NCBI RefSeq assembly: GCF_018873765.1 | Contig: NC_057925.1 | Span: 61,144,970 to 61,208,969, forward strand | Direction: 5' to 3' | Source of the DNA: Telopea speciosissima | Lineage: Eukaryota > Streptophyta > Magnoliopsida > Proteales > Proteaceae | DNA: 64,000 nt | Shown here: piece by piece, positions 26,573-45,418 of the stretch | Numbering within the stretch: position 1 is the first letter of the stretch | Layout: each line of letters opens with the position of its first letter | Notes under the pieces: model-generated | Seen by the model: only the letters and a program-made list of their open reading frames with translations | The model's database searches: none | Told to the model about the DNA's origin: nothing | Translations under genes and position numbers: made by a program

Positions 26573-26806
26573 GGAGCATGGTTTGAGGTATCTATATCGG
26601 ATCATCCGTATTGATATCGCTAGTCACCGTGCTGATACTATATCGGTGATGAAACGGTATGAATTAAGGTAAAACAGTAAAAAAAAAATATTTTTCTTAG
26701 GAGAACAGGGGCAAACTTGTTCGATACGAGCTGATCCATACTGGTATCGTATTGATTTTGAAGGTGACCCATACTTGATCCAATACCGTGCACTAAAACC
26801 ATGGGT
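26573..26806. mobile_element. MITE of the gatacgagctgat family (unit A copy)
   Basis: Inverted ends gcatggtttgaggtatc and gataccgtgcactaaaaccatg-like. The same element sits at the matching place in unit B (33686-33943), so it predates the duplication. Confidence 0.6.
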
Positions 26807-27142
26807 GGGAGGGAGGGTTTGCATTTGTGTCTGTTGAGAGAAACTAGTCCTGCCTATCAGCCTATTGACCACCATTTAGCACCATTAAATGATTAACAAC
26901 CACTAAAGAGGAAGGGGTCAGTTTCCAATTTCATTAGTCTCTCAGAGTAGTTGCAGGTTAATTAGATGAACCCCCCCTAAGGTGGAAAGAGTCAGTTCCT
27001 TATCTCAGTAGATTCTCACTAAATACAAGTCAAATAAATCAATAGTTGGAAAATTTCCCACACAAATATTGAAAAGTAATAACTAAGAAATTTTCATCAA
27101 CCACTGCGTTTGCTTAGTTCCCAAACTCGTTTTGTCCCTTTA

Positions 27143-27152
27143 CTTTAAATAG
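27143..27152 (+). promoter_or_regulatory. TATA-like box of peroxidase 2
   Basis: ctttaaatag about 80 bp before the ATG; the same element and surroundings recur before peroxidase 3 at 34304-34313. Confidence 0.5.
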
Positions 27153-27192
27153 AAGGGCTGAGGTTAGGCTCTCAAATCACAAAACGAAGTAG

Positions 27193-29327
<2,135 letters not shown>

Positions 29328-29669
29328 TGATGCTTTGCTAATAAGACTTCCTCTCTTAGGCGCATGAAGAAGGGACATCTAAGGTTGGCTACTTAATTGG
29401 AAGTTGTTCTTTGGTTTCATTTAATTTATTCATGATAATAAGTCTGTATATTTTACATAGTTCTCATCATTAATTGAATCAAAATAATAAAGAGTTGGCC
29501 ACTCAAAAAATTTCTGTAATAGGGTTTTGGCTGTATAATCAATTGAAGTGATAAGCTTTCTACTGTGTTGTCCTTTTGAGCTTGTGAGAGTTTCAAGAGT
29601 TCTATTTTTGTTTACTGAGAATAAATTGAAGGTTAAATGTACAACTAATTTAATCTTAATTTTCCAATG

Positions 29670-30621
29670 ACACTGGTCCTCCTTTCCCGGACACTACACT
29701 ATACCGCAGCAGAGTGGGTGCCCTTCAGTATCTTACCTTAACAAGACCTGATCTCTCATTTTGTGTTAATAAGGTATGTCAGTTTATGCACACTCCTACG
29801 TTACCACATTGGATGGCAGTGAAACGCATCCTACGGTATATCAAGGGCACAACACATTATGGCATCTCCAATATTAAGCCAGTTAAAAAGCCTTCACAGA
29901 TGCTGACTGGGTTGGCAGCCCTAATGATAGAAAGTCTACTAGTGGCTATTGTGTCTACCTTGGTCCAAACATTATTACATGGAATTCCAAGAAGCAACCA
30001 ACAGTTGCTCGGTCTAGTACGGAGTCAGAATACAAGGGTATTGAAAATATGGCTTCGGAATTGCTTTGGCTACAATATCTTCTCCGTGATCTAGGTTGCA
30101 TTTTAAAATATCCACCTTTAATTTGGTGCGATAATATTGGTGCAACTTATTTGGCTCTCAATCCTGTTCTCCATGCAAGGACCAAGCATGCATGTGGAAA
30201 TAGACTACCGTTTTGTCAGAGATCAGGTATCCAAGAAGATTCTTGATGTTTGGTTTCTCTCGACTCAAGATCAAACAATAGATGTCATGACAAAGCCATT
30301 GTAACACTCCAGATTCAAGTTACTTCCGGACAAGCTCATAGTTCAAGAACTCCCGTTGCGCTTGAGGGGGTGTGTAAGCGTAACAAGTTCAAACTCACAA
30401 GATCACTTACATGAAGACTCCTTCACTGAGAAGACTTCTCAAACGTTATCAAAAGCGTTGTAACTAACCCTCTTGAGTTATCTCTTAGGGTTATCTTTTA
30501 TCTTGTGTTATCCTTATCATTTGTTACGAGTAAATTCATGTATCAAAATACTTATAAATATACAAACCTCAAACACCAAAACGGTGAAGAGGAATTCCAA
30601 ATATTCTCAAACTCTATTACA
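29670..30621 (+). mobile_element. Ty1/Copia fossil, 3' part with LTR
   Basis: A broken Copia element: the end of the reverse-transcriptase region ([17 protein letters not shown]), the RNase H region, a purine tract (gaggggg near 30364) and a 3' LTR at 30373-30621. The LTR begins TGTAA and ends TTACA. The 5' part of the element is not in the window. Unit B of the duplication starts directly after the LTR. Confidence 0.85.
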
Positions 30622-30687
30622 AAAAACATCAATTTATTAAGAACTGAAAGAAAAAAAAAAAAGAAGAAAGATAATGAGAAAAATCAC

Positions 30688-30786
30688 CTGAATTTCCATT
30701 ATACAAGAAGAAGAGGTATACTTGCAAGCCTCAGCATCATTGTAGAATATCTCGGGAGGTGCTTGTAACTCGGGTCTCGACAACAT
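30688..30786 (-). pseudogene. Duplicated first exon of BUD23
   Basis: 99 bp matching the BUD23 first exon at 22104-22202, still in frame (MLSRPELQAPPEIFYNDAEA) with substitutions such as Arg to Cys. No downstream exons accompany it, because the duplication breakpoint lies in BUD23 intron 1 and the neighbour is a Copia fossil. Confidence 0.85.
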
Positions 30787-32584
30787 CTCTTTCGATCTTC
30801 TATTAGAGCGGAATCACAGTTCTAGTCTTTCAGATATAACACACTGTGTCTTCAAACACTACAATAAAAAATAACAATTCAAGAGAAAACCCTAAGAAAA
30901 AGAGAGAACCCTGACAACAGAATTCAAGAAGGCAGTCAAAGCTTACAATGAAGACTGGATACAAGGGAAAGAGAAGAGCAACAGTAGAGAGCAGAAACAA
31001 CTAAAACCTTGCTTTCTAGGGTTTTATGATAGACCTCTTTCCAGACATCCCGAAATGGACCGGGTTCGATCGGTTTTTTTATACCAGTTTCAAACATTCT
31101 CTTTATAAAAAATGTCATTTTTTTTTATAGCATGGACTTTGTTAAATCATAAGTGGGCTGTGATTGGGCCTTGTTAGTACCACAACTCATTGAGCCAAGA
31201 TATTTAGGGTCATCCGGGTCGAGCTTGGAAAAACCATACCAGGGCCAGGCTGGGCTTAGGTTTAGGTTAAGACTCCTAGGGTTGGACTAGGGTTTGAGGC
31301 AAGCCCAGCCCGTTGACACTCCTATGGATGGGATTACAAGGATAAAAGGGTAATCCTAGGATTTTAGAATAGAGAAGAAGGGGTAATACTTCGCTGTTAT
31401 AGGGGGATCCGAAACAAAGTTTAGGACAGAGGACTTTATAAGATGAGTATAAGGGAATGATAGTAATTGCCCCTCAATTAAATAGTTTGATAATGGAAAT
31501 GGATATTATTGAGTGGTTTCAATTAGCATTTCTCTTTACTTGTTAATGCAGTCTTTATGATCCTCAGGAGACAGACGACCTGCAATACATGAACACCATC
31601 CCCTCTCTATGTCTCTCTCTTAGGCTCGTTTTCTGAGTTCTGAATGGTGAATAGGCAGACCCACCAATGGGTGATGTTAATAGTTATATAAATCAAATGA
31701 TTTTTGAGTGATAGCTCATCTAGAGCAATACATGACTCGCTTTTGCAAGGAATCGAAAAAACTAGGGCTTAATTGAGATGGGAGAGAGGAAAGAAGGAGG
31801 AAAGAGAGAGGTCAGGGAAGAAGGTTGGGATGAAACCCGCACCATCCAACACAACCACCATGATGGTCAGGGAAGAAGGTAGGGGCGGGCGGGTTGGGGG
31901 AAATGAGTTGTCACGGACTCACGAGTGGAGAGGGGGTAGGGTTATCGAGATAAGAGTAATCTAAAATTTTAGAATACCAGGGGGAGAAGAAGGGGTAGGA
32001 CTTTGCTTTCTTAGGAGAATCAGAAAATAAGTTTAGGATAAGTGACTTTGAGTAAATATAGGATGAATATAGGAGAGATAGTAATTGCCCCTAGTTTTTA
32101 TCTATATAATGATATTTTTACTTGACTTAAAATAATAATAATAATAAAAAAGATAGTGCAATTCCATCCCATGTTTTTTCAAAGGAGAAATATATTCCAG
32201 CATGGTCAAGTCCAAAAAGTATAGCAGCACATCCTGTAACTTTTTGCCATGTGGAAGAGTGATGTGAGCATCCTAATTGTTGGGGGCTTAGAAAAAGTGC
32301 GAATCAACTGTATACCAAATTTAGGAACAAGATTGGATATATCCTCTCATATGTAGGCATAAGTCAGAGAAAGGAGGGCGAAAATAGGGCAACGAAACAT
32401 TTGTGGGAATGTGATGGTAGGCACCTGGTTCAATTGATCAGTTCGAAGAGCTCTGGTTTGACTGGTTTGACTTGAAAGGAAGAGACGTAGGCAGTTCAAG
32501 ATCGGGTTCCATTATTCTTTCATCCAAAAAGAAGAGAGGGAAGCGAGGGAGACTTGCGAGTTGCAACTTTTGAAGAGGCGACAT

Positions 32585-33147
32585 TAGGGGTGCAAGTTTG
32601 GCCCTGTCAACTCGAACCCGTCTTGGCTCGCCCTGAGCCCAAACAAGGTTTGGGTTGAAATATTTGGCCTTGAGGGCGGGTCAGGATTGGAAATTTCTGG
32701 CCCTGAGTCAGGGTTGGGTCGGATTGGGGTTGAGGCCTGAGGCTAAGCGTGGCCCGGCCCGGCCCGGCCCGACCCTGTTTTAAGTTATACTATAAAATAT
32801 ATATGAATATAATATATATATTATAAACTTTCAACGTCACCCATATTTTGTTATAAAATATATTATATATGAAGATAATAAGTGACATAATATATTTTAT
32901 TATAGTGTTATTTTACGTTAAATTGATAATTTTCTTCCCAGCCCATTTCAGCCCATGCATTTCCTTCCCCCTCCCCATGATCACGGCCAATTAGGGTCAG
33001 CCCGGCCCGACCCCGAGGGTGGGTCAAGGTTGGATTTTTCAGCCCGAGTCGGGGTCTGGTCGGTCTGGCCTGGGCCGGGTAAGGGAACTCGAGGGTTGGG
33101 CTAGGGTTCTATAAAGCCAGGCCCAACCCGACCCTATTGCAGCCCTA
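32585..33147. mobile_element. hAT-type MITE in unit B only
   Basis: 563 bp with ends TAGGGGTGCAA and TTGCAGCCCTA, flanked by ggcgacat (32577-32584) and ggtgacgt (33148-33155), an 8-bp target duplication with two changes. Unit A has the single unfilled site gaggtgacgttac near 25990. The interior is rich in GGCCCGGCCC-like phrases; no transposase. Confidence 0.85.
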
Positions 33148-34303
33148 GGTGACGTTACGATCGAAAGAGAGTTTTGAGAGGGTTAGGGGTATTTTGCATA
33201 GTTGAAAAACTAAGAGGAGAATGTGGTCTTGAGAAGATCAGGCGCATTTTGGACAGTTGCAAAACTTAGAGAAGAAGTGGTCTTGTTTTGGTCAGGGGTC
33301 TTGGGGGCATTTTTATTATTTCAAATATTGGACAAAATATGTGGAGTACGTGCTATATATATGGTAACATCAAATTTGAACTCAATTAAAATTATTGACA
33401 TGAAATTTGAACTTAAATCAGAGTTGACCATGTCGCAGTGTAAAGATTTGAAGAGAAAAAAATAAAATAAATGATGGATCTGATCAATCTAGAGCATACC
33501 CTTTCTATTCAATAGTTGGATTTGCTAAATCACCATTCCATATGACACATTAGGTGGACAAAATATGTGACACGTGCTATAAATTTTGGGTCATCCGGCT
33601 GGATTAAAAGTGGTTAAGCATGCAGGTTTCAAGGATGGACAGTTCACAATAAAATTTCCCTATTTTTATAATTTTTTTGGGTGGCGGGAGCATGGTTTGA
33701 GGTATCTACATCGGATCGCTCATATTAGATCATCCATATTGGTATCGGCGTATCGCTAGTCACCTTGCTGATACTATATCGGTGATGAAACGGTATGAAT
33801 TAGGATAAAACAGTAAAAAAAAATTAAAAAAATTCTTAGGAGAACAGGGGCAAACTTGTCCGATACGAGCTGATCCATACCGATATCGTATTGATTTTGA
33901 AGGTGATCGATACTTCATCTGATACCGTACACTAAAACCATGGGTAGGAAGGGGGTTTTTGTCTGTCTGAGAGAAACTACTCCTGCCTATTGACCACCAT
34001 TTAGCACCATTAAATGATTAACAACCACTAAAGAGGAAGGAGTCAGTTTCTAATTTCATTAGTCTCTCAGATTAGTTGCAGGTTAATTAGATGAACAACC
34101 CCTAAGGAGGAATGAGTCAGTTCCTTATCTAATTAGATTCTCAGTAAATACAAGTCAAATAAATCAAATAGTTGGAAAATTTCCCACTTAAATATTGAAA
34201 AGTAAGAACCTCGATATCCCACTCAAATATTGAAAAGTAATAACTATGAAATTTTCATCAACCACTCCGTTTGCTTAGTTCCCAAACTCGTTTTGTCCCT
34301 TTA

Positions 34304-34313
34304 CTTTAAATAG
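34304..34313 (+). promoter_or_regulatory. TATA-like box of peroxidase 3
   Basis: ctttaaatag about 80 bp before the ATG at 34392, same as for peroxidase 2. Confidence 0.5.
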
Positions 34314-34328
34314 AAGGGCTGAGGTTAG

Positions 34329-36605
<2,277 letters not shown>

Positions 36606-37016
36606 TGATGCTTTGCTAATAAGACTTCCTCTCTAAGGTGCATGAAGAAGGGACATCATAATTAAGGTTGGCTACTTGGAAGTTGTTCTTTGGTTTCATA
36701 TAATTTTTTTTTTTTTTTTTTGGATAGAAATTGGTTTCATTTAATTTGTTCATGATAATAAGTCTGTATATTTTACATAGTTCCCACCATTAATTGAATC
36801 AAATTAATAAAGAGTTGGCAGCTCAATTGAAGTGATAAGCTTTGTACTGTGTTGTCCTTTTGAGCTTGCGAGAGTTTCAAGAGTTTTATTTTTGTTTTTT
36901 GTTTTTTGTTATTTTTGTTTACTGAGAATAAATTGAAGGTTAAACGTACAACTAATTTAATCTGAATTCCCAAAATGGCCTTTCTTGTGCCAATCCTAAC
37001 CAAAACAGGAATTAAT

Positions 37017-37204
37017 GGATTTGGATCCTCTGCACTTTGGGGTTGTGTGGCCATCGAGCTGTGTGCAACTCCCAAGTCGCCACCTTAATTAGCATAGATG
37101 CCCAATCATTGGATGGGCATATATGCTGAGGTGGCAACCTGGGAGTTGCACGCAACACGATGGCCAAACAACCCCAGGCCTTAGAGGGGATTGGGCTCCT
37201 CTCC
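37017..37204. mobile_element. Foldback MITE
   Basis: Inverted arms ggggttgtgtggccatcg and cgatggccaaacaacccc, and gcaactcccaagtcgccacc with ggtggcaacctgggagttgc. No coding capacity. Confidence 0.75.
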
Positions 37205-37439
37205 TTGGAGGGCATCGCCCAATGAGTGCCCAACGAGGCATCCAATGGTTGGACATCCCCAAGAATTAATGGGCCCGTTATGACCTCAGGGTTTTCAAGG
37301 GTATTAGCAATAGGTCAGAGATTCAGTAGGTAATCCTGATTTCGTTACAACACTTTACATTTGTAGCTCTCTCTCTTACGACGAAAATCTGTGAGCTTGA
37401 TGGTCAAATTACATTTCAGAAAATAATTTTGGGGCGCTG

Positions 37440-37563
37440 TTCTCTGTGCCGCAACGTAGGCTGCGCCAAGGCACATGGGGGTGGGCGCAATGACCACCCT
37501 ACCCCCTTGAGTGGCAGGCTCATGTGTCTGGGCGCAACCTGAGCTACGGCACAGAAAACATTC
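37440..37563. mobile_element. Foldback MITE
   Basis: Arms gttctctgtgccgcaacgta and tgagctacggcacagaaaac with inner ggctgcgcc / gggcgcaacc. About 124 bp. Confidence 0.7.
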
Positions 37564-38319
37564 TCCCAATAATTTTTTGTCACTATATTTTATGGGGTTC
37601 TTTTGAGATGTTTGGATAAGTGTGTGAGTTGAGATCGCTTGTAAGGACTAGAGCAGTAGGTGTTGCGTAGGATAACTTGGGTGTTAAAATAGAGCCTAAA
37701 AGAAAATTGGATCCAACTGAAAAACCAAAACAAACATGGAATTCGGTTTGGTTTTCTTGCCATTTTTTTTTTATCGATTTCCCATTGACCAATAGGCTAG
37801 ATTTGTAACCAAACTCAAATGAGGTATCCACATCATATGTATGACAAACCATAAAGCAACCCAGAGAAACAGACATATATAGTTAAAATATATGAAAAAG
37901 ACTCTTTATGGGACCGTAGCTTTCTAGACACAAGATGGGACGAAATGATGTCCTACCCCATGAAAGACAGAAATTGGCCTTTTGAAATCTTTCGTTTGCG
38001 TTCTCATTGGCCCCTGCACTAGTTTAAGAGCCACACTAGCTCCTAGGGAAAAAATTCTTCCTCTTTAATATATTATCTTGACCAGAGAAACAAGAAGGAA
38101 AGAATCTGTGAATTCTATAGATCAATGCCATAAACCATCCCAAAGACTAAGACATAATTAAGATATTATCTTGAGAGAAACAAGAGGGAAAGAACCCGCG
38201 AATTCTGGTCCTGATTCCATGTTTTAAAACTTTGACAAGGCAATGACAAAGTACCGTCCGTGTTCACTCTAATTAAGAAAAATTAATATTGCATGTATTC
38301 AAGAGACTTAATTTCTTAT

Positions 38320-38770
38320 TGAACTGTTCAATACCTAACCTTTGTTGATCATTTCATACAGACAAAATACAATGAAAACAATGAAATCAGTCCAACACTT
38401 TGGTATTTGATCAAGGCATGATTAAGTCTTTACCATGCAGTTACGACAGACCACGAAATTTCATCTAAAAGCCCAAGATAAGCTTACAACTTTAAAAAGT
38501 GTATCCCAAACACCAAAAAAGACCTTAACACTTCGAATGTCCTCTTTCATGACTCCGAGGCTCAAGGACAAGAAAGATGATGATTTTCGCAAAATTCTCT
38601 TATTTATGAAGTAGAAAACAAAAACAATAACAACAACAAACCGGCCTATTAATAGACAAAAATTATTAATAGAATGACGAGTTTCCACAGTTAGATTAGA
38701 ATCCAATCACATCTTCACTGTTTGATAGAGATTTTTAAGTCATGACAACGTGGTAGATTAAAAAATTATT
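38320..38770. repeat. Peroxidase-upstream block, copy 1
   Basis: Phrases such as ttattgaact, cagacaaaat, aagtctttacca, gaccacgaaatttcatct and tcttcactgtttgatag recur in order near 45720-46640 and in part at 47135-47450. This shows that the upstream DNA was duplicated along with the peroxidase genes. Confidence 0.6.
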
Positions 38771-39553
38771 ACTTGAATACAACCTACCATAAGCTTAGGT
38801 GAGAACATAGCAAAGGGTGGGTGTTCAAACTCAAAACTTCAAATGTCCTCTCTTGACTTTGAGGGTAAAAAATTTCGAAATCTAACATAGTCTAAAGGGT
38901 TTCTTTAGATTACACATACAGTAATGCCAAATGGGAGGATGTTATAGCAATTCTGACCATTGAATATCTAGTGATCGAATAGTGTGGATTGTTCACGTAT
39001 CAAAATTATACCCTACCATCTATAAGCATGCACCCACGGATTGTCGAAGTATCAGGTGTAGACCCTCTTAATTAGTAATTTTGGCATTTATCTATTTATT
39101 TTAACCACATGGCCAACTCCGTTTAGGATGAAACTTGACTGATCGAGTAAATTTATACCGTAGGTATAGAGATTCTGTAGCCTTATTGTCGTAGGATGGG
39201 ACTCTTAAGGGCAACAACGACATCGTCGAGTAAAGAAGATAATTAAACCCGTAAATTTTCTAACCATGGTATAGCAAAACTTTTGCCATATAAAAAAATA
39301 AAAGATAAATTTATCTTGTGATTTTTAGAAACATCATTGTCCATCAACCATTATTACATAGATAACTACCCAAAAACTTGTTTAATCCATTCAATGTGGC
39401 ACATGCTATATAAGGCTCATTTTAATTATTGTTGCGTAACGTGAGAAAAGTGTAAGAGCAAAATTTAAATGCTGACCATGGACCTTAGACCATTTACTAT
39501 TTCCACACCAAATCAAAGGCTGCTTTACGGTAATAATACAAAACCAACATTAT

Positions 39554-39563
39554 CTATAAATAG
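39554..39563 (+). promoter_or_regulatory. TATA box of peroxidase 4
   Basis: ctataaatag about 95 bp before the first ATG, in a stretch (tgctttac-gtaataat) also found before the pseudogene at 48379. Confidence 0.65.
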
Positions 39564-39606
39564 AGTTAGAAGTTTAATTAGTTGTCTATAACACATACCT
39601 AGCTAA

Positions 39607-41895
<2,289 letters not shown>

Positions 41896-42334
41896 TGATG
41901 GATATAGCTTGTGAATTAAGCTTTGTGTATGAATTCGAATAAGTTTGTTTGAACAATACCGTTGTAGTAGAATTCCTATTCAAATTAATTAATTAATTTT
42001 CCATGCATGGTGGAATATTTGAAGTGTATGTTAAGATAATCATGAATAAGAAAATATTTTAAAGTTTGTATGACTTTGTTTCTTAATTTATTATGAGAAT
42101 GGATCATCAGCATGTACGTGCAGGTGAATGTACATCTGAGAGGTACCCACATGTCCCTTTTGTTTCCATAAATACCCCTCATCCCATTGTAAACAGCAAA
42201 AATAGAACTCAGGGTTACCTCTCACATGTACATGTACATGCATGTAGAGGAACTGAATTTGTTTATTACTCTTCATTACACCATCAGATTTTTGTGTTTT
42301 ATAGCCTTGGAATGAATATTTAATGAATCACCCT

Positions 42335-42440
42335 AAGGGGTCAGTTCAGTTGGCAAAAGACCAATTCCTGAAATAAGAGGTCATGATTTCAAACCACCTT
42401 GGGGCCTATCCCCATCCCTTAATTCCCCCCCCCTATTATA
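42335..42440 (+). mobile_element. tRNA-derived SINE-like head
   Basis: ggggtcagttcagttggcaa looks like a box A and gaggtcatgatttcaaacca a box B in the order and spacing of a tRNA head, followed by a C-run and A-rich tail. Confidence 0.5.
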
Positions 42441-42954
42441 CAAGCTCTTAATCCAAAAAAAATTAATAATAAAAAAAATTAATGAATCGTGTAAAGACTC
42501 CAACTGTTTACCAAAAAACAGATTAGACCATGTGATAGAGGACCTCACATCTTAATGACCAAATTTGAGTTTAAAGTAAGGAAAATTGTTCAAATTTTGA
42601 TTCAAAATTTTAGTAAAATTATCAAAATTCCATCAAATGGGATGAATATAAAATACAAAATGACATCTTTTGTAATTTTTTAGCTATTTCTCCGACTCAT
42701 TTTAAGCTGAAATTGTATCAATGAGATGTATGTAGGGTTCTCTATCACATGGATTAACCCATGTACTTCCATGTGGCAAATAGTGAAGTGTTATACTCCA
42801 CTAAGCACAATGATGAAGAAGAAAATATGAAAACCATTAGCGTGTATCCCTTGAACTTCTGGGGTCTCGCTGGAAGCATGCACTCCAACTGACAACCAAC
42901 CAACCGACCGACCGATCAAGCGGTTGTTTGTAAAAGATTTGTTCAATACATGAT

Positions 42955-43240
42955 TTGAATGGAAAATATCAGCCCATTAACGGAAAAGGACAGAGAGAGA
43001 TCCGATTGGATGTAGAAAGGTTAATGGAGATTAATCATTTGGGTCAAATAATATTTAATTAGCTCCAATTGATAGATGTAGCTAGTCAAACCCTTACGCA
43101 TGAATAAATTTGTTTGAATAAAACCGTTGTAGAATCCCCATTCAAATTAATTAATAAATAATTTATGGTAGAATTTGATTGTGTGTTAAGATAATCCTGA
43201 ATAAGAAAAGCTTTTAAAGTTTAAGATTTAGATCTTATTA
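42955..43240 (+). pseudogene. 3' relic of a further A2-like peroxidase
   Basis: atggaaaatatcagcccatt, gagatccgattgga and aggttaatggagatt match the last 35 codons of peroxidase 4 and its pseudogene twin. The match continues into the 3' flank (ataaatttgtttgaataaaa, aataagaaaagcttttaaag). No upstream exons accompany it, so this is the tail of a deleted tandem copy. Confidence 0.8.
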
Positions 43241-43749
43241 TATATATATATTACTCTTCACTACGCCATCAGATTTCGGTGTCTAAAGTAAACCCCAAAC
43301 CCAAGAGGCAAAACATATAGCGTTTATCCAACGATTATATAATGATTCATGAAAAGACAAAAACTTAATTTGAATTTACAAGGGCCTCCCTGGCCAGGTA
43401 CAGTGTACTTTCCAATATTGAAACCACCACATAAGAAAAAGAAAAATAACTTATCATATTACACAAAAATAGGTTTCATTTTAGCAAATCACTCACATCA
43501 TATTTTGTTTAATCAAATCACTTAAAATAAAGATTTATATTAGTAAAATACCATAAACAATGTCCACTCTACCACAACCCCTCGTCTATGTACATTTCTT
43601 ATAATTTTGCCCCTGAACAACACCATAAAAAGGTTTGAAGAACTTTTAGTCGTGTGTACCACACCCATATTACAATTCTCCCTTCCTTCCTCCCTTGGAC
43701 TTGTTATGGTCAATCTTATTTACACGAATAAAAGGTTTTCAAATATATT

Positions 43750-45100
43750 AATTTATTGATGCAGTAGGAAGTACGGGGTTAGATCTCGTTTTAGCGCTCA
43801 TGACCCTCAAACCCTTAAGATAAAGAAAATCCTAATTTCAATGGGAAAAGAGAGCAAACAAAGCAATTTCGTTCATAAATTTCAAGTTACTTTATATTGT
43901 CTAAAACGATCTTTATATAAGAAGATCAAATTACAAAGGAAAAAGAAACCTAATTAAAACAGGAAACAGACTAGTATAGTAAAAATAAAACAGGAAACTA
44001 AGATTCCTAAATCACGCACAAAACTTCAGAGGCTTGGTAGAACCCTTAAACAATGGATTTTGACCCCGAAACTCTGGCACTTGTAAAAAGATATTAAGCT
44101 TTGTAAATACCGGATCGAACTGAGAGGGGAGGGAGGTGAATCAGTTCCCTTAATTTTTGATGACTTCTGCAAACCACACAGTCACTTACAGCCTCACCTC
44201 GCACCACCAAAATGTGACCAGGTCTACCAAGACTGTAAACCCACTCTGCAAAACAGGGATTAGTATCCAACAAATAACACTAGACAAAAAGACATGATAT
44301 ATATACGTTGTTCACCTCACAGTATGTGAAGGTTACGTCCACGAAGCAATACCCCTCAAGGTTTTGTATATGCCCAATACTCAACTCAATACAATTAGCT
44401 GCCCCTACAACCAGGATACCCTTTACCCTGCTTCAACCTCTCACCTTAGTGAGGGCTAGGACTTCAGTCCCCAATACAAAATGGCCTCAACCTCACAATC
44501 AATCAACCCAGTTAACAGATTCAATCACAAACCCAACCCATAACAAATTACACTCTAGGTTCTACCCAATACATTCAAAAATAAAGAAATAAACCTAGAA
44601 CACAGAGACAAAGGTTTGTGAACACGTTTACCTTCTCGAAGGTAAACTCCCAACTTCAAACGAATGTTGTGAAATCTTCAATAAAACGTATCAAACACTC
44701 AAATCCATCGCCAACAACCAAACCGATGTTTTTTGTCGATTTCTTTCGCGCCTATACTCTCAAATCACGCCGGAATGGTAGAAGATGACCTCTCCTCAAT
44801 TTCCTTCTTCTCTAGGGCTCCAGAGATGCGTTTTCGGTCCTCCCACAAGAATATATATATTATTCCAAGAGATACCCTTCAGACCAATAAGAAAGAAGCA
44901 AAAAATGCAAGCCCAAAACCATATGCTTATGACCGACTGAATACTCTCCACAACCATATGCTTATGATCGGTACTGCCAAACCCTTTTTGCCAACAATGA
45001 CAACACTGAACTGCTGCCACTACAAGCGCCAAAAACACTAACATGCTTGTAGAGCAATGGTTGACATTTCTAAAAAGGTATTATGACTCTCGTAATTCCA
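43750..45100. other. Unassigned repeat-like stretch
   Basis: Looks like dispersed element DNA (for example cggatcgaactgagaggg near 44110) but I find no terminal repeats, coding domain or target duplication. Family not assigned. Confidence 0.3.
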
Positions 45101-45418
45101 CCCGAATCAAAAGTTACGACTCTCAGAAGTTACGCTGCCAAAATTAGTATTTTCGACCTGATCAAGTAGACTTCTGTTGGTCCAACCGTTCTAGAAATTC
45201 TTCAGAGATCTTCTCTACATCATTTATAGTGATGATTGGAGGCAAAAATTTTAATGCCCGCACAGTATCAGCGTAAAGTATATCAATACTTTTTTTTGGG
45301 GGGTAAGCAATGTATCAATACTAAACATCTTTATTTGAAATTTTGAATGATTTGGTTAAAGGATGGATAATGAGATAAATCAAAACCCATTTCTTAAAAT
45401 CTGATAATAAGGAGGTAG

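Noticed and set aside
44308-45041. Frames of 94 and 102 residues
   Set aside because: No family recognised, low-complexity composition, and surrounding DNA looks like a dispersed repeat.
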